64,000 bases of DNA, taken from contig NZ_FRBW01000001.1 in NCBI RefSeq assembly GCF_900142725.1, positions 124,001 through 188,000 on the forward strand, read 5' to 3'. The DNA comes from Roseibium suaedae. GTDB taxonomy: Bacteria; Pseudomonadota; Alphaproteobacteria; Rhizobiales; Stappiaceae. The position numbers were made by a program, and so were the translations under genes. The notes below the pieces were generated by a model. The model was not told the origin of the DNA. It did no database searches and worked only from the letters and a program-made list of their open reading frames with translations. Positions 43,757 through 53,614 of the stretch are shown in pieces (position 1 is the first letter of the stretch; every line of letters begins with the position of its first letter).

Positions 43757-45630
43757 CGGGTTCGTTTCGCGCCAGCCGCCGGCAGGTTCTTCTGGGGTCC
43801 GCAGCCGTTCTTGCTGCGGTCGCTCTGCCCCGCAAGCTGTTTGCGGCCGAGCCCTCCGGTCCGGTTCACGGCTTGTCAGTCTTTGGCGAGCTGAAGTATC
43901 CTGCGACCTTCCAGCATTTCGACTATATCAATCCGGCTGCGCCGAAAGGCGGCAGGTTCAGCTTCAAGGCGCCGTCCTGGGGCTTCAATCAGAACCCGAA
44001 CACCTTCAATACCTTCAACAGTTTCGTGTTGAAGGGCGATGCGCCGCCCAGAATGGAGCTGTGCTTTGACACGCTCATGGTGCGCGCATTGGACGAGCCT
44101 GATGCGATTTACGGGCTTGTCGCCGAAAGCGTCGAGATTGCGGAGGGCGGCAACACCTATATCTTCAATCTGCGGCCTGAGGCCCGGTTCCATGACGGTT
44201 CCAAGCTGACTGCAGAAGACGTTGCCTTCAGCTTCAACACCCTGAAGGCGGATGGCCATCCGCAGATCACCCAGGCCATCACCCAGTTCAACTCCGCAGA
44301 AGCCTTGAGCGAGACGCAAGTCGCGATCCACCTCAGCGACAAGCATACGAAGCAGCTGCCGATGTTCATCGCATCGAGCCTGCCGATCCTGTCCAAGCGC
44401 TACTACACTGCCTATGATTTCAAGCAGTCGACACTGACGCCGCCGCTGTCCTCCGGTCCCTATAAGGTCGGAAAGCACGAGGTCGGGCGGTTTGTCGAGT
44501 ATGATCGGGTCAAGGACTATTGGGCCAATGACTTGCCGGTCATGCGCGGCTCCAACAATTTCGATGTGATCCGGCTCGAATTCTTCCGCGATTATCAGGT
44601 GTCCTTCGAATCTTTCAAAAAGGGCAACATCACCTTCCAGGAAGAGTTCAGCTCCAAGATCTGGTCAACCGAGTATAATTTTCCGGCCATCCAGGATGGC
44701 CGTGTGGTGCAGAAGGAGTTCCCGGACAACCGGCCGTCAGGCGCTCAGGGCTGGTTCTTCAACACCCGCCGCAAACGGTTCTCCGATCCGAGGATCCGTC
44801 AGGCGCTTGGGTTCGCGTTTGACTTTGAATGGTCAAACCGGTCCCTGTTCTACGGGCTCTATTCGCGCACCCAGTCCTATTTCCAGAATTCGGAAATGAT
44901 GGCCACAGGCACTCCTGGGCCAGAGGAACTGGCGCTGCTTGAACCCTATCGCGGCAAGGTGCCGGACACGGTGTTCGGGGAGGCAATCCTTCAGCCGGTC
45001 TCTGATGGTACGGGATCAGATCGCAAACTTCTGCGGCGGGCTTCGCAGCTTCTGCAGGAAGCCGGCTGCAAGCGTGAGGGCTCGGGACTGCTGGATCCGG
45101 AGGGCAAGCCCTTCACGATGGAAATCCTGGGCGATTCCCCGTCGTTTGAACGGATCGTCCTGCCTTTCATCAACAATCTGAAGCTTCTCGGAGTGCAGGC
45201 AACCTTCCGCGTTGTTGATGCGGCGCAGTTCCAGTCCCGACTGAATGATTTCGATTTTGACGTGACCAGCCGCCGTTATTCGCTCTCGGCGACCTTGAGC
45301 GATGATTCCCGGGAAACCTGGGTTTCAAGTGCGGCGGAACGAAAAGGCAGCCGGAATCTTTCCGGCATTTCGGATCCGGTGATCGATGAGCTGGTGGACA
45401 AGGCGGTCACCGCCAAGAGCCGCGAGGAGATGAATACGGCGGCTCATGCGCTCGACCGTGTCCTGCGCTCCGGCCACTACTGGATTCCTCAGTGGTACAA
45501 ACCTGTCCACACCGTGGCTATCTGGGACATCTTCGGGTATCCGGACAAGCCTCCGCATTACGATTTCCCGATCGAGACCACCTGGTGGTTCGATCAGGCC
45601 AAGGCGGAAAAGGCCGGCAAAGCCGGTTGA
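43753..45630 (+). CDS. Second YejA-like substrate-binding protein, Tat-type signal
   Basis: This 625-residue family 5 solute-binding protein shares length and order of motifs with the preceding one (FHDGSKLTAEDVAFSFNTL, then SRRYSLSATLSDDSRETW). Its N-terminus is a twin-arginine signal: ASRRQVLLGSAAVLAAVALP, followed by RKLFAAEP as likely cleavage region. The ATG (43753) overlaps the preceding stop as ATGA, so the two are translationally coupled. The two proteins probably arose by duplication and deliver different peptides to the same permease. Confidence 0.92.
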   Translation: MTGSFRASRRQVLLGSAAVLAAVALPRKLFAAEPSGPVHGLSVFGELKYPATFQHFDYINPAAPKGGRFSFKAPSWGFNQNPNTFNTFNSFVLKGDAPPRMELCFDTLMVRALDEPDAIYGLVAESVEIAEGGNTYIFNLRPEARFHDGSKLTAEDVAFSFNTLKADGHPQITQAITQFNSAEALSETQVAIHLSDKHTKQLPMFIASSLPILSKRYYTAYDFKQSTLTPPLSSGPYKVGKHEVGRFVEYDRVKDYWANDLPVMRGSNNFDVIRLEFFRDYQVSFESFKKGNITFQEEFSSKIWSTEYNFPAIQDGRVVQKEFPDNRPSGAQGWFFNTRRKRFSDPRIRQALGFAFDFEWSNRSLFYGLYSRTQSYFQNSEMMATGTPGPEELALLEPYRGKVPDTVFGEAILQPVSDGTGSDRKLLRRASQLLQEAGCKREGSGLLDPEGKPFTMEILGDSPSFERIVLPFINNLKLLGVQATFRVVDAAQFQSRLNDFDFDVTSRRYSLSATLSDDSRETWVSSAAERKGSRNLSGISDPVIDELVDKAVTAKSREEMNTAAHALDRVLRSGHYWIPQWYKPVHTVAIWDIFGYPDKPPHYDFPIETTWWFDQAKAEKAGKAG

Positions 45631-45666
45631 TCTGATACGGGGCGATAAGAAAGGCAAAAACACTTC

Positions 45667-46788
45667 ATGGGCGCCTATATTTTCCGCCGACTGCTCCTGA
45701 TGATCCCGACCCTTGTCGGGATCATGGCGATCAATTTCTTCGTCATCCAGTTCGCCCCGGGCGGACCGGTGGAGCGGGTGATTGCCCAGCTCTCGGGCAA
45801 TGATGTTTCTGCAACCGCCCGCATCAGCGGCGGCGGCTCCGATTTCGGCGGAGGCGGCGGGGCCGAATCCCAGGGAATGGGTACGGGAACGGACAGCATC
45901 AACAGCAAGTATCGCGGCGCCCAGGGACTTGATCCGGAGTTCATCCGCCAGCTGGAAAAGCAGTTCGGCTTCGACAAGCCGCCGGTTGAGCGCTTCCTGT
46001 CGATGCTGTGGAACTATGCGCGGTTCGACTTCGGCAACAGCTATTTCCGGGATGTCAGCATCATCGATCTGATTGGCGAGAAAATGCCTGTGTCCATCTC
46101 GCTCGGGCTCTGGATGACGCTGATTTCCTATTCGATCTCGATCCCGCTCGGCATTCGCAAGGCCGTTTCGGATGGATCTAAGTTCGACGTCTGGAGTTCC
46201 GGTGTCATCATCGTCGCCTATGCCATCCCGAGCTTCCTCTTTGCCATTCTTTTGATCGTGCTCTTTGCTGGCGGGTCTTTCTGGGATTTCTTCCCGCTGC
46301 GGGGCCTGACTTCCGAGAATTGGGAACAGCTTTCCTGGCCGGCACGGATTCTGGACTATTTCTGGCACCTGGCCCTGCCCTTGACCGCGATGGTTCTCTC
46401 CGCCTTTGCGACCACCACGCTTTTGACCAAGAACTCGTTCCTGGACGAGATCCGCAAGCAGTATGTGATCACTGCCCGGGCAAAGGGCCTGACTGAACGC
46501 AAGGTGCTCTATGGCCACGTCTTCCGGAATGCCATGCTGATCGTTGTGGCCGGATTCCCGGGGGCGTTCATCTCTTCCTTCTTTGCCGGGTCACTCCTGA
46601 TCGAAACGATCTTCTCTCTCGACGGCCTTGGCCTGCTCGGTTTCGAGTCTGTCATTAACCGCGACTATGCGGTGGTCTTCGCAACGCTCTATATCTTCTC
46701 GCTCATGGGCCTGCTGGTGAACCTTCTTTCCGACCTGACCTACACCTGGATCGATCCGCGGATCGATTTTGAAAGCCGGGAGGTCTGA
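45667..46788 (+). CDS. yejB: Peptide ABC transporter permease YejB-like
   Basis: The 373-residue inner-membrane permease of the OppB/DppB type has one N-terminal membrane segment and then a long periplasmic loop (about 40-110) containing a glycine-rich [11 protein letters not shown] tract. The BPD_transp_1 domain (about 145-365) carries the EAA-type loop [21 protein letters not shown]. It pairs with YejE. It starts 36 bp after the second binding protein. Confidence 0.95.
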   Translation: MGAYIFRRLLLMIPTLVGIMAINFFVIQFAPGGPVERVIAQLSGNDVSATARISGGGSDFGGGGGAESQGMGTGTDSINSKYRGAQGLDPEFIRQLEKQFGFDKPPVERFLSMLWNYARFDFGNSYFRDVSIIDLIGEKMPVSISLGLWMTLISYSISIPLGIRKAVSDGSKFDVWSSGVIIVAYAIPSFLFAILLIVLFAGGSFWDFFPLRGLTSENWEQLSWPARILDYFWHLALPLTAMVLSAFATTTLLTKNSFLDEIRKQYVITARAKGLTERKVLYGHVFRNAMLIVVAGFPGAFISSFFAGSLLIETIFSLDGLGLLGFESVINRDYAVVFATLYIFSLMGLLVNLLSDLTYTWIDPRIDFESREV

Positions 46789-46790
46789 TC

Positions 46791-47933
46791 ATGGACAACA
46801 ACGCAACCATGACCGCAGGAACCGCCGCGCCGGCCAAGCGCCGCCTGTCTCCTGTGAACCAGCGGCGGCTGGCGAACTTCAAGGCCAACCGGCGTGGATA
46901 CTGGTCCTTCCGGATCTTCCTTGTGCTGTTCTTCGTGACCCTGTTCGCCGAGCTTCTGACCAACGACCGGCCCCTTCTCGTGTCCTACAAGGGCGAGATT
47001 CTGGCCCCTGTTCTGGTGGACTACCCGGAAGAGAAGTTTGGCGGCTTCCTGGCCGTCACCGACTATCGCGATCCGTTCATTCAGGAAGAGATCAATGCCA
47101 ATGGCTGGATGATCTGGCCGCTGATCCGCTATTCCTACCGCACGGTGAATAACGAGATCCCGGTGCCTGCGCCTGCGCCCCCGTCCTGGATGATGGACAA
47201 GGAGCAGCGCTGCTCCCGCTATCCGCTCGGGGTCGAGGATCCGAACTGCGTTCTGGGCAACTGGAACTGGCTCGGTACCGACGACCAGGGCCGCGATGTG
47301 GTCGCCCGTCTGGTCTACGGCTTCCGCATCTCAGTGCTGTTCGGTCTGGCCATGACCATCGCCTCCTCCGTGATCGGCATCGCTGCTGGCGCCGTGCAGG
47401 GCTATTATGGCGGCTGGGCGGATCTCCTGTTCCAGCGGTTCATCGAGATCTGGACCGCCATGCCGACGCTCTATCTGATCCTGATCGTTTCCTCCGTGCT
47501 CTCGCCCGGCTTCTGGGTGCTGTTCAGCATTCTGCTGGCCTTCTCCTGGGTGGCGCTCGTCGGGGTCGTGCGCGCGGAATTCCTGCGTGGCCGGAATTTC
47601 GAATATATCGCTGCGGCCAAGGCGCTTGGGGTTTCCAACCGGGTGATCATGTGGCGGCATCTCCTGCCAAATGCCATGGTGGCGACGCTCACCTTCATGC
47701 CCTTCATCCTCAATGGCTCGCTGTCCACCCTGACGGCGCTGGACTTCCTCGGCTTCGGCCTGCCTCCGGGTTCCGCGTCCCTTGGCGAGCTTCTGGCACA
47801 GGGCAAGAACAACCTTCAGGCTCCCTGGCTGGGCATCACCGGATTTATCGTCATTTCCCTGATGCTGAGCCTGCTCATCTTCATCGGCGAAGCCGTCCGC
47901 GACGCCTTCGATCCGCGCAAGAGCTATTCGTGA
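46791..47933 (+). CDS. yejE: Peptide ABC transporter permease YejE-like
   Basis: The 380-residue OppC/DppC-type permease has an N-terminal membrane segment after a basic cytoplasmic start (RRGYWSFRIFLVLFFVTLF), a periplasmic region containing a CSRYPLGVEDPNC cysteine pair, and the BPD_transp_1 domain (about 180-370). The EAA loop is FEYIAAAKALGVSNRVIMWRH. The start is 2 bp after the yejB stop. The operon is then interrupted by a toxin-antitoxin pair before the ATPase gene. Confidence 0.95.
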   Translation: MDNNATMTAGTAAPAKRRLSPVNQRRLANFKANRRGYWSFRIFLVLFFVTLFAELLTNDRPLLVSYKGEILAPVLVDYPEEKFGGFLAVTDYRDPFIQEEINANGWMIWPLIRYSYRTVNNEIPVPAPAPPSWMMDKEQRCSRYPLGVEDPNCVLGNWNWLGTDDQGRDVVARLVYGFRISVLFGLAMTIASSVIGIAAGAVQGYYGGWADLLFQRFIEIWTAMPTLYLILIVSSVLSPGFWVLFSILLAFSWVALVGVVRAEFLRGRNFEYIAAAKALGVSNRVIMWRHLLPNAMVATLTFMPFILNGSLSTLTALDFLGFGLPPGSASLGELLAQGKNNLQAPWLGITGFIVISLMLSLLIFIGEAVRDAFDPRKSYS

Positions 47934-47965
47934 TAGAATGCAGATCTGAGCCGAAGGAGCTTCTG

Positions 47966-48202
47966 ATGAACAAGGTCGTTATTCAGCAGTATCCGGCAGA
48001 GAAACTGCCCGCAGATTTGCGCGCGGGCATTCCTGACGGCACGATGGTCAAGGTGACGCTGGAAACAACCAGCCCGGAACAGGCCGCTTTAGCTGGCGGT
48101 CTTCGGGAGCTTTTTGCATCAGTTCCAGGAGATTTCAGGAAGTCCGCAAGCGAAATCGAACAGGACCTTCGGGGGCAGCGCGATAGCTGGCCGTCTAACT
48201 GA
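47966..48202 (+). CDS. Putative antitoxin of a PIN-type toxin-antitoxin pair
   Basis: The 78-residue protein starts at ATG 47966 after a GAAGGAG site. Its C-terminal tail (FRKSASEIEQDLRGQRDSW) has the charged, Trp-ending form seen in antitoxins of PIN-domain toxins, where the tail blocks the active site. The N-terminal part is not a recognised DNA-binding fold by eye. It lies 32 bp after yejE and 2 bp before the toxin gene. The call rests mostly on that pairing. Confidence 0.7.
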   Translation: MNKVVIQQYPAEKLPADLRAGIPDGTMVKVTLETTSPEQAALAGGLRELFASVPGDFRKSASEIEQDLRGQRDSWPSN

Positions 48203-48204
48203 TC

Positions 48205-48651
48205 ATGGTGCGCCTGTATCTGGATACGAATGTGTTCATTCTGGCATTGCAAGGCGCGGCAGACGATGTTCGCGCTGATACTGCCCGCCGGCTTTTCTTT
48301 GCGGTTGAGGATGGAACGCTTTCAGCGGTGACGAGTGAACTGGCACTTGCAGAAGTTCTGAGCGGCGGCGGCAGTCAGCGTCAGTTGCCGCAACTTTTGA
48401 AGGAACAGTATCTGGACTTGATGGTTTCACGGCATCTGGTCGAACTGGTGCCATTGGTGAGGGACGACATGTATCTAGCAGCTGACCTCTCTGGATCTCA
48501 ATCTGCGAAGGTCAGGCTGCCGGACCGGCTTCACCTGGCAACAGCCATTCGTGTGAAAGCGGATTACTTTGTTTCGGATGACCGCATGATCGACGTGCCG
48601 GCACCTCTAGAAAAATGTGGCCTCACGGAAACGCTTCCGTTCGGCCTTTGA
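48205..48651 (+). CDS. PIN-domain toxin ribonuclease (VapC-like)
   Basis: The 148-residue PIN-domain protein has the acidic metal-binding residues in the expected places: YLDTNVFI (first Asp), ELALAEVL (Glu), LPDRLHLATAI (Asp) and YFVSDD (last Asp). VapC-like toxins are Mg/Mn-dependent RNases that cut tRNA or rRNA when freed from the antitoxin. It sits between yejE and yejF on the same strand. A hand count of 48301-48480 gives 98 G/C of 180 (54 %), against 37 of 60 (62 %) in a sample of yejF, a weak sign of later acquisition. Confidence 0.85.
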   Translation: MVRLYLDTNVFILALQGAADDVRADTARRLFFAVEDGTLSAVTSELALAEVLSGGGSQRQLPQLLKEQYLDLMVSRHLVELVPLVRDDMYLAADLSGSQSAKVRLPDRLHLATAIRVKADYFVSDDRMIDVPAPLEKCGLTETLPFGL

Positions 48652-48669
48652 AAGGAGCCTAGCTCTCAA

Positions 48670-50304
48670 ATGAAAGAAACGCCGCTCCTTGATGTTCAGA
48701 ACCTCTCGGTCGCCTTTTCCCAGGGCGAGCGGACGAGCCTTGCCGTCGATGGCATTTCCTTTTCGATCAACAAGGGCGAAACCGTTGCGCTTGTCGGCGA
48801 GAGCGGGTCGGGCAAGTCCGTTTCTGCCTTGTCGGTGCTGAAGCTGCTGCCCTATCCGGCGGCGTCCCACCCGTCCGGCAAGATCCTGTTCAAGGGCCAG
48901 GATCTTCTGTCTGCGGCCGAACCGGCTCTCAGGAAAGTGCGCGGCAACGAGATCTCGATGATCTTCCAGGAGCCGATGACATCGCTGAACCCGCTGCACA
49001 CGGTCGAGCGGCAGATTGCGGAAGTCCTTAAGGTGCACCGGGGCATGGGCGACACCCAGGCTCGCGCCAGGGTGATCGAACTGCTGACGCAGGTCGGCAT
49101 CCGCGATCCCGAAACGCGCCTTTCCTCCTATCCGCATCAGCTTTCGGGCGGTCAGCGCCAGCGCGTGATGATCGCAATGGCTCTGGCGAATGAGCCGGAC
49201 ATGCTGATTGCAGACGAGCCGACAACGGCGCTGGATGTTACCGTTCAAGCTCAGATCCTCAAGCTCCTGAAGGAGCTCAAGGACGCCAATGGCATGGCGA
49301 TGCTGTTCATCACCCATGACCTTGGGATCGTGCGCCGCTTTGCCGATCGAGTCTGTGTGATGACCAACGGCAAGATCGTCGAGCACGGTCCAGTTGCCGA
49401 GATCTTCGACAATCCGCAGCATCCCTATACCCAGCATCTGCTTGCCGCTGAGCCCAAGGGCAACCCGCCTGCCCATGATGACAGCAAGCCGGTTGTGGTC
49501 GAAGCGGATGACCTGAAGGTCTGGTTCCCCATCAAGCGCGGCTTCATGCGCAAGACGGTGGACCACGTGAAGGCTGTCGACGGCATCGACATCAAGGTTC
49601 GCGAAGGCCAGACGCTTGGCATCGTGGGGGAAAGCGGGTCGGGCAAGACGACGCTTGGCCTTGCGATCCTGCGCATGATTTCGTCCACCGGCCGCATCGC
49701 CTTCAAGGGGGAGGAAATCCAGTCCCGCAGCTGGAAGGACATGCGTCCACTGCGCAGCGACATGCAGATTGTCTTCCAGGATCCTTTCGGCGCTCTCAGC
49801 CCCCGCATGTCCGTGTCGGATATCGTTGGCGAAGGACTGCAGGTGCATTTCCCGAAGCTCAGCGTGGACGAGCGTGATGCAAAGGTTGCCAAGGCACTGG
49901 AAGAGGTCGGGCTCGATTCCTCGACCCGTTTCCGCTACCCGCACGAGTTCTCAGGCGGTCAGCGTCAGCGCATTTCCATTGCCCGGGCGATGGTGCTGGA
50001 ACCAAAATTCGTCATGCTCGACGAGCCGACTTCGGCGCTGGACATGAGCGTTCAGGCCCAGGTGGTGGATCTGCTGCGGGACCTGCAGAAAAAGCATGGC
50101 CTCGCCTATCTGTTCATCTCCCACGATCTCAAGGTCGTGCGGGCATTGGCCAATGATGTGGTCGTGATGCGCAACGGCAAGGTTGTTGAGTCTGGTCGCG
50201 CTGAAGAGATCTTCGACACACCGAAGACCGACTACACCAAGGCCCTCATGGCAGCTGCCTTCCGCCTGGAAACGGCGGAGAAGGAAGGCGTCGTGAACGT
50301 CTGA
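48670..50304 (+). CDS. yejF: Peptide ABC transporter ATP-binding protein YejF-like (two ABC domains)
   Basis: The 544-residue protein has two complete ABC ATPase modules. The first has Walker A GESGSGKS, signature [15 protein letters not shown] and Walker [10 protein letters not shown]. The second has [23 protein letters not shown] and FVMLDEPTS. It powers the YejABEF-type peptide importer encoded upstream. The gene follows the PIN toxin by 18 bp, so its expression may depend on read-through of the toxin-antitoxin genes. Confidence 0.96.
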   Translation: MKETPLLDVQNLSVAFSQGERTSLAVDGISFSINKGETVALVGESGSGKSVSALSVLKLLPYPAASHPSGKILFKGQDLLSAAEPALRKVRGNEISMIFQEPMTSLNPLHTVERQIAEVLKVHRGMGDTQARARVIELLTQVGIRDPETRLSSYPHQLSGGQRQRVMIAMALANEPDMLIADEPTTALDVTVQAQILKLLKELKDANGMAMLFITHDLGIVRRFADRVCVMTNGKIVEHGPVAEIFDNPQHPYTQHLLAAEPKGNPPAHDDSKPVVVEADDLKVWFPIKRGFMRKTVDHVKAVDGIDIKVREGQTLGIVGESGSGKTTLGLAILRMISSTGRIAFKGEEIQSRSWKDMRPLRSDMQIVFQDPFGALSPRMSVSDIVGEGLQVHFPKLSVDERDAKVAKALEEVGLDSSTRFRYPHEFSGGQRQRISIARAMVLEPKFVMLDEPTSALDMSVQAQVVDLLRDLQKKHGLAYLFISHDLKVVRALANDVVVMRNGKVVESGRAEEIFDTPKTDYTKALMAAAFRLETAEKEGVVNV

Positions 50305-50308
50305 AGCC

Positions 50309-51529
50309 TCACCCCACCCAGCAGGTGGCGAAGTAGCCGCCGGCTTCCTGGTCCTTGCCGATGGAACGGCGGGTTTTGTAGCCGATCAGGCCGTCCGTGC
50401 CGCCGACGTCGTAGCCCTTGGCCTCCAGTGCCTGCTGCAGGGTGCGGACGGCACCGCGTGTGGTATCGCGGGTGGGCTTCCAGGGTGCGAGGAACCCGGC
50501 ATTGGAGCCATATCGGTCGGCCAGATGTCCGATGAAGAGCGCGTAGACGTCGCTCTCGTTGTATTCCTTGATGACGTAGAAATTTTCCGTCGCGATGAAG
50601 GCAGGCCCATAGCGGCCCGCAGGCATCAGGATGTTGCCGGGACGGGAGAGTTCGAAATCAGGAAAGGTCTTGCCATTGGCGCGGGTCACGCCTTCCGCGA
50701 CCCATTTGGCCACCGGCTGCCGCATGTCCGGGCCTTCCCTTGTGCAGGAAACATTATCCGGAATGACGGCTTCGTAACCCCAGTCCCTGCCACGCACCCA
50801 GCCATGGGCGGAAAGGTAATGGGCGATGGAGGCGAGCGTGTCGGCCTCCGAGCCCCAGATGTTCCGGTGGCCGTCGCCATCGAAATCAACGGCATATTTC
50901 AGGAAGCTTGAAGGCATGAACTGGGGCTGGCCCAGGGCTCCGCCCCAGGAGCTTTTCATGCCGGAGCGGCTGATGTCACCACGTTCAAGGATCTGGAGCG
51001 CGGCCACCAGTTCCCCGAGGAAATAGTCTGGCCGTTCGCCCATGAAGGCGCGTGTCGCCAGGACCCGGATTGCGTCGTGAGGGATCTTCGCGCCGCCATA
51101 GCCCGATTCCCGTGCCCAGATGGCCACAACGATCCTGCCCGGAACGCCGTATTGTTTTTCCAGCGCAGCCAAAGTGCGCTCATGCTTCTGGATCAGCCTG
51201 CGGCCGGACGCGGCCAGCGCATTGAAGGCGCTTTCCTTGAAATAATTGGCAGGTGCACGGAATTCGGCCTGAAAGTTGATCTTGGGCGGCGCGCCCTTGC
51301 CGCCGGGGCCGACGAGGCCCGGCAGGCTTGTGTCCGGAGACAGCCCCTTCAGCTCCCGTTGCAATGTCGCGCCGGAGACACCTGCCTTGCGCGCTGCCGG
51401 GGTGACCGTGTCTTCCAGAAAGCTCTTGAAGGTCGCATCATGGGGCCCTGCCATCGCAGTGCCAGCAGGCAGCATGGCGATCAGCGCCAGAAAAAGGACC
51501 TGAAACTGGGCTGCAAGACGGCTTGGCAT
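50309..51529 (-). CDS. Lytic murein transglycosylase (MltB-type) with C-terminal peptidoglycan-binding domain
   Basis: The 406-residue protein has an N-terminal signal peptide (about 1-28, QVLFLALIAMLPAGTAMAGP). The SLT_2/MltB catalytic domain (about 40-330) has the catalytic glutamate in IWARESGYGG, a GALGQPQFMPSSFLKYA segment and a DFDGDGHRNIW metal-loop-like stretch. A PG_binding_1 domain (about 345-400) is at the C-terminus. No lipobox cysteine is seen. It cleaves peptidoglycan in the periplasm. The stop is 4 bp from the convergent yejF. ATG 51529 is chosen because the signal peptide starts there. Confidence 0.93.
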   Translation of the reverse strand: MPSRLAAQFQVLFLALIAMLPAGTAMAGPHDATFKSFLEDTVTPAARKAGVSGATLQRELKGLSPDTSLPGLVGPGGKGAPPKINFQAEFRAPANYFKESAFNALAASGRRLIQKHERTLAALEKQYGVPGRIVVAIWARESGYGGAKIPHDAIRVLATRAFMGERPDYFLGELVAALQILERGDISRSGMKSSWGGALGQPQFMPSSFLKYAVDFDGDGHRNIWGSEADTLASIAHYLSAHGWVRGRDWGYEAVIPDNVSCTREGPDMRQPVAKWVAEGVTRANGKTFPDFELSRPGNILMPAGRYGPAFIATENFYVIKEYNESDVYALFIGHLADRYGSNAGFLAPWKPTRDTTRGAVRTLQQALEAKGYDVGGTDGLIGYKTRRSIGKDQEAGGYFATCWVG

Positions 51530-51590
51530 GGAAGGCTCCGGTGAAGTGATTCCGCCGCAGCCTATCACACCAGATATATCGGACCGAATT

Positions 51591-52175
51591 CTAGAGCGGG
51601 CTCCAGTCCAGCTGTCCCGAATTGCGCTGCCACAGGGCATCGCGGGAGAAGGAATACCAGCATCCGCCGCCGCCTCCGGTTTGATCGTGGCTGCGGGAAA
51701 TCGGCACGTTCATCAGATGGCATTTCAGCAAGGTACCTACGCCGCCATGTCCGGTGAACAGGACCGGCAACTCACGCGGGATCCCTTCCAGGCACTCGAT
51801 CACCCGCGAGACAATCCGCTTTTGCGCGTCTTCCGCGGTTTCCCAGCCGCGAATGCTTTCTGCCGGATGGGCGAAGAACTGATCGGCGACCTGTTCGAAT
51901 TCCTGGGGCGGCAGGAAGCCGGTCGCCGAGCGGTCGTTTTCGTGCAGACCCTCTTCAATGGTGACGGCCAGGTTATGGCCGCTCGCAAAGATTTCCGCCG
52001 TTTCGATGGCCTTTCGCTCCTCGCTGGAAATCACGAGATGGATCGCTCCAGCCCAGGGTTGAAGCAGGGCGAGGGCCGCACGTTTGCGGCCCAGCTCGGT
52101 CAGGCGCCAATCCGGCACCGGGACCTCAGGATCAATCACCACCTGCGGATGGGTGAGGTAGACGCATAGGCTCAT
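51591..52175 (-). CDS. Histidine-phosphatase-superfamily protein with altered RHG motif
   Basis: The 194-residue protein follows the histidine phosphatase pattern: LTELGRKRA, then SSEERKAIETAE, ending with the second catalytic histidine in FTGHGGVGTLL. However, the first motif reads YLTHPQV where RHGE is expected, so the catalytic histidine is kept and the neighbouring arginine is not. Activity may be reduced or different. It lies 39 bp downstream of nudC on the same strand. Confidence 0.82.
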   Translation of the reverse strand: MSLCVYLTHPQVVIDPEVPVPDWRLTELGRKRAALALLQPWAGAIHLVISSEERKAIETAEIFASGHNLAVTIEEGLHENDRSATGFLPPQEFEQVADQFFAHPAESIRGWETAEDAQKRIVSRVIECLEGIPRELPVLFTGHGGVGTLLKCHLMNVPISRSHDQTGGGGGCWYSFSRDALWQRNSGQLDWSPL

Positions 52176-52214
52176 GAAGGTCTCCGGTCCGAGGAGGGCG
52201 AAAGAAAACGGGGT

Positions 52215-53165
52215 TCAGTACCGCCCGCTGATCCAGCCGGAAATCAGCTGATAGGCAATGGAGATCGGCGGCGGAACGCGGTCGCCTGCCGGGTGTGTGC
52301 CGTCAAGCATCTGCTGGACTTCTGCGCGCGAGCACCAGCGGCAAGCTTCCAGTTCATTGTCATCCATGGAGATTTCGGTCGAGGTCGCCTCTCCCGTGCA
52401 GCCGAGCATGAGATTGGCCGGGAATGGCCAGGGCTGGTTGGCGACGATCTTCACATCGCCGACGGAAATGCCTGCCTCTTCCATCGTTTCGCGCCGGACG
52501 GCCTGTTCGATGGTCTCGCCCGGTTCCATGAAGCCTGCCAGCGTGGTGAAGATGCCGGGTGCGAGGCGCGGCGGGCGGCCAAGCAGCGCCTTGTCTTCGT
52601 GGGTGATCAGCATGATCACGACCGGATCGGTGCGCGGGAAATGCTGGCTGCCGCAGGAAGGGCAGTCGCGGCGGTAGCCGCCTTCCGCCATGTTGGAAGG
52701 ATGACCGCAGCGGGAGCAGAACTTGTGCGACTGATGCCAGTGGACCATGGCCCGGGCCTGGGCGAGGGCGCTGATGTCTTCGCTCGGCAAAAGGCCCTGA
52801 AGCGCCAGGGTGCGAAGGTCGATACCCGTCAGATTGGGAAGAGCTTCAACTTCCTCTTCGCTCTTTGTCAGGGCTGCGGCAAACAGTGGCCGGGTGCCAT
52901 CGGCTTCCTCGCCGAGAAACACCATCTCCTCGCGCTTGGCGCCGAGAGCCAGCGCCTTTTCCGGCCGGTGGCGGATAGAGGGCGTGTCATCGCCGTTGAG
53001 CACGATCTGGGTCGGTGTCAGCAGAACCACACCGGCGTCCGGCCGGGTAAAGCGGCCGCGAAGCCATTCGGCGTCGGTGCGCAAGGCCGACTGACGCTCC
53101 AGAGTGTTGTCGATGAAACTCATGATATGGGGCGAACGGTGCAGCCCGTCCTGTCCTGCGGTCAT
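52215..53165 (-). CDS. nudC: NAD(H) pyrophosphatase NudC (Nudix hydrolase)
   Basis: NudC hydrolyses NADH and, in E. coli, removes NAD caps from RNA. The 316-residue protein has the N-terminal NUDIX-like domain, a zinc ribbon with four cysteines (CSRCG and CPSCG, about 160-185) and the Nudix box GFMEPGETIEQAVRRETMEEAG. The motif after it, VANQPWPFPANLMLG, contains the SQPWPFPxS-like family tag. ATG 53165 is used; ATG 53123 (MSFIDNTLE) is also possible. Confidence 0.95.
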   Translation of the reverse strand: MTAGQDGLHRSPHIMSFIDNTLERQSALRTDAEWLRGRFTRPDAGVVLLTPTQIVLNGDDTPSIRHRPEKALALGAKREEMVFLGEEADGTRPLFAAALTKSEEEVEALPNLTGIDLRTLALQGLLPSEDISALAQARAMVHWHQSHKFCSRCGHPSNMAEGGYRRDCPSCGSQHFPRTDPVVIMLITHEDKALLGRPPRLAPGIFTTLAGFMEPGETIEQAVRRETMEEAGISVGDVKIVANQPWPFPANLMLGCTGEATSTEISMDDNELEACRWCSRAEVQQMLDGTHPAGDRVPPPISIAYQLISGWISGRY

Positions 53166-53203
53166 GGCTGGATATCCTGAATGAATGGATCTGGCTTGAA
53201 ATC

Positions 53204-53614
53204 TCAGGCGGTGAAGGCGTCTTGCAATGTGGCGATCAGCCGTTCGGCCTTGCCGCTTTCATAGGCAGTTGCGGGCACTGCACCCCAGACAGGGGCAGGC
53301 CAGGCAGCATCCTCGCGGAAACGGGCCACCACATGCACGTGAAGCTGGGAGACCATGTTGCCGATCGCGCCCACATTGATCTTCTCGCAATCGGTCGCGG
53401 CCTTCAGGATCCTGCTTGCAAGGGCAATCTCCCGCATCAGCTGCTGCTGGTCTTCCTCCGGCAGATCGATGATCTCGATCAGGTCGCCGCGGCGCGGGAT
53501 CAGCATCAGCCAGGGATAGTTCGCATCCTTCATCAGGCGCACGGCGCACAAGGGAAGGTCGGCAACGAAAAGGCTGTCGCCCTCAAGCCGCGGATTGATA
53601 TCGAAAGCCTTCAT
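53204..53614 (-). CDS. HIT-family protein
   Basis: The 136-residue HIT-superfamily protein has the histidine triad region SQLHVHVVARFREDAAWPAPVWG. HIT proteins are nucleotide hydrolases or transferases, but the substrate of this short group is unknown. It lies 38 bp before nudC on the same strand and may be co-transcribed. ATG 53614 is chosen (MKAFDINPRLEG); the frame is open further upstream without conserved sequence. Confidence 0.88.
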   Translation of the reverse strand: MKAFDINPRLEGDSLFVADLPLCAVRLMKDANYPWLMLIPRRGDLIEIIDLPEEDQQQLMREIALASRILKAATDCEKINVGAIGNMVSQLHVHVVARFREDAAWPAPVWGAVPATAYESGKAERLIATLQDAFTA

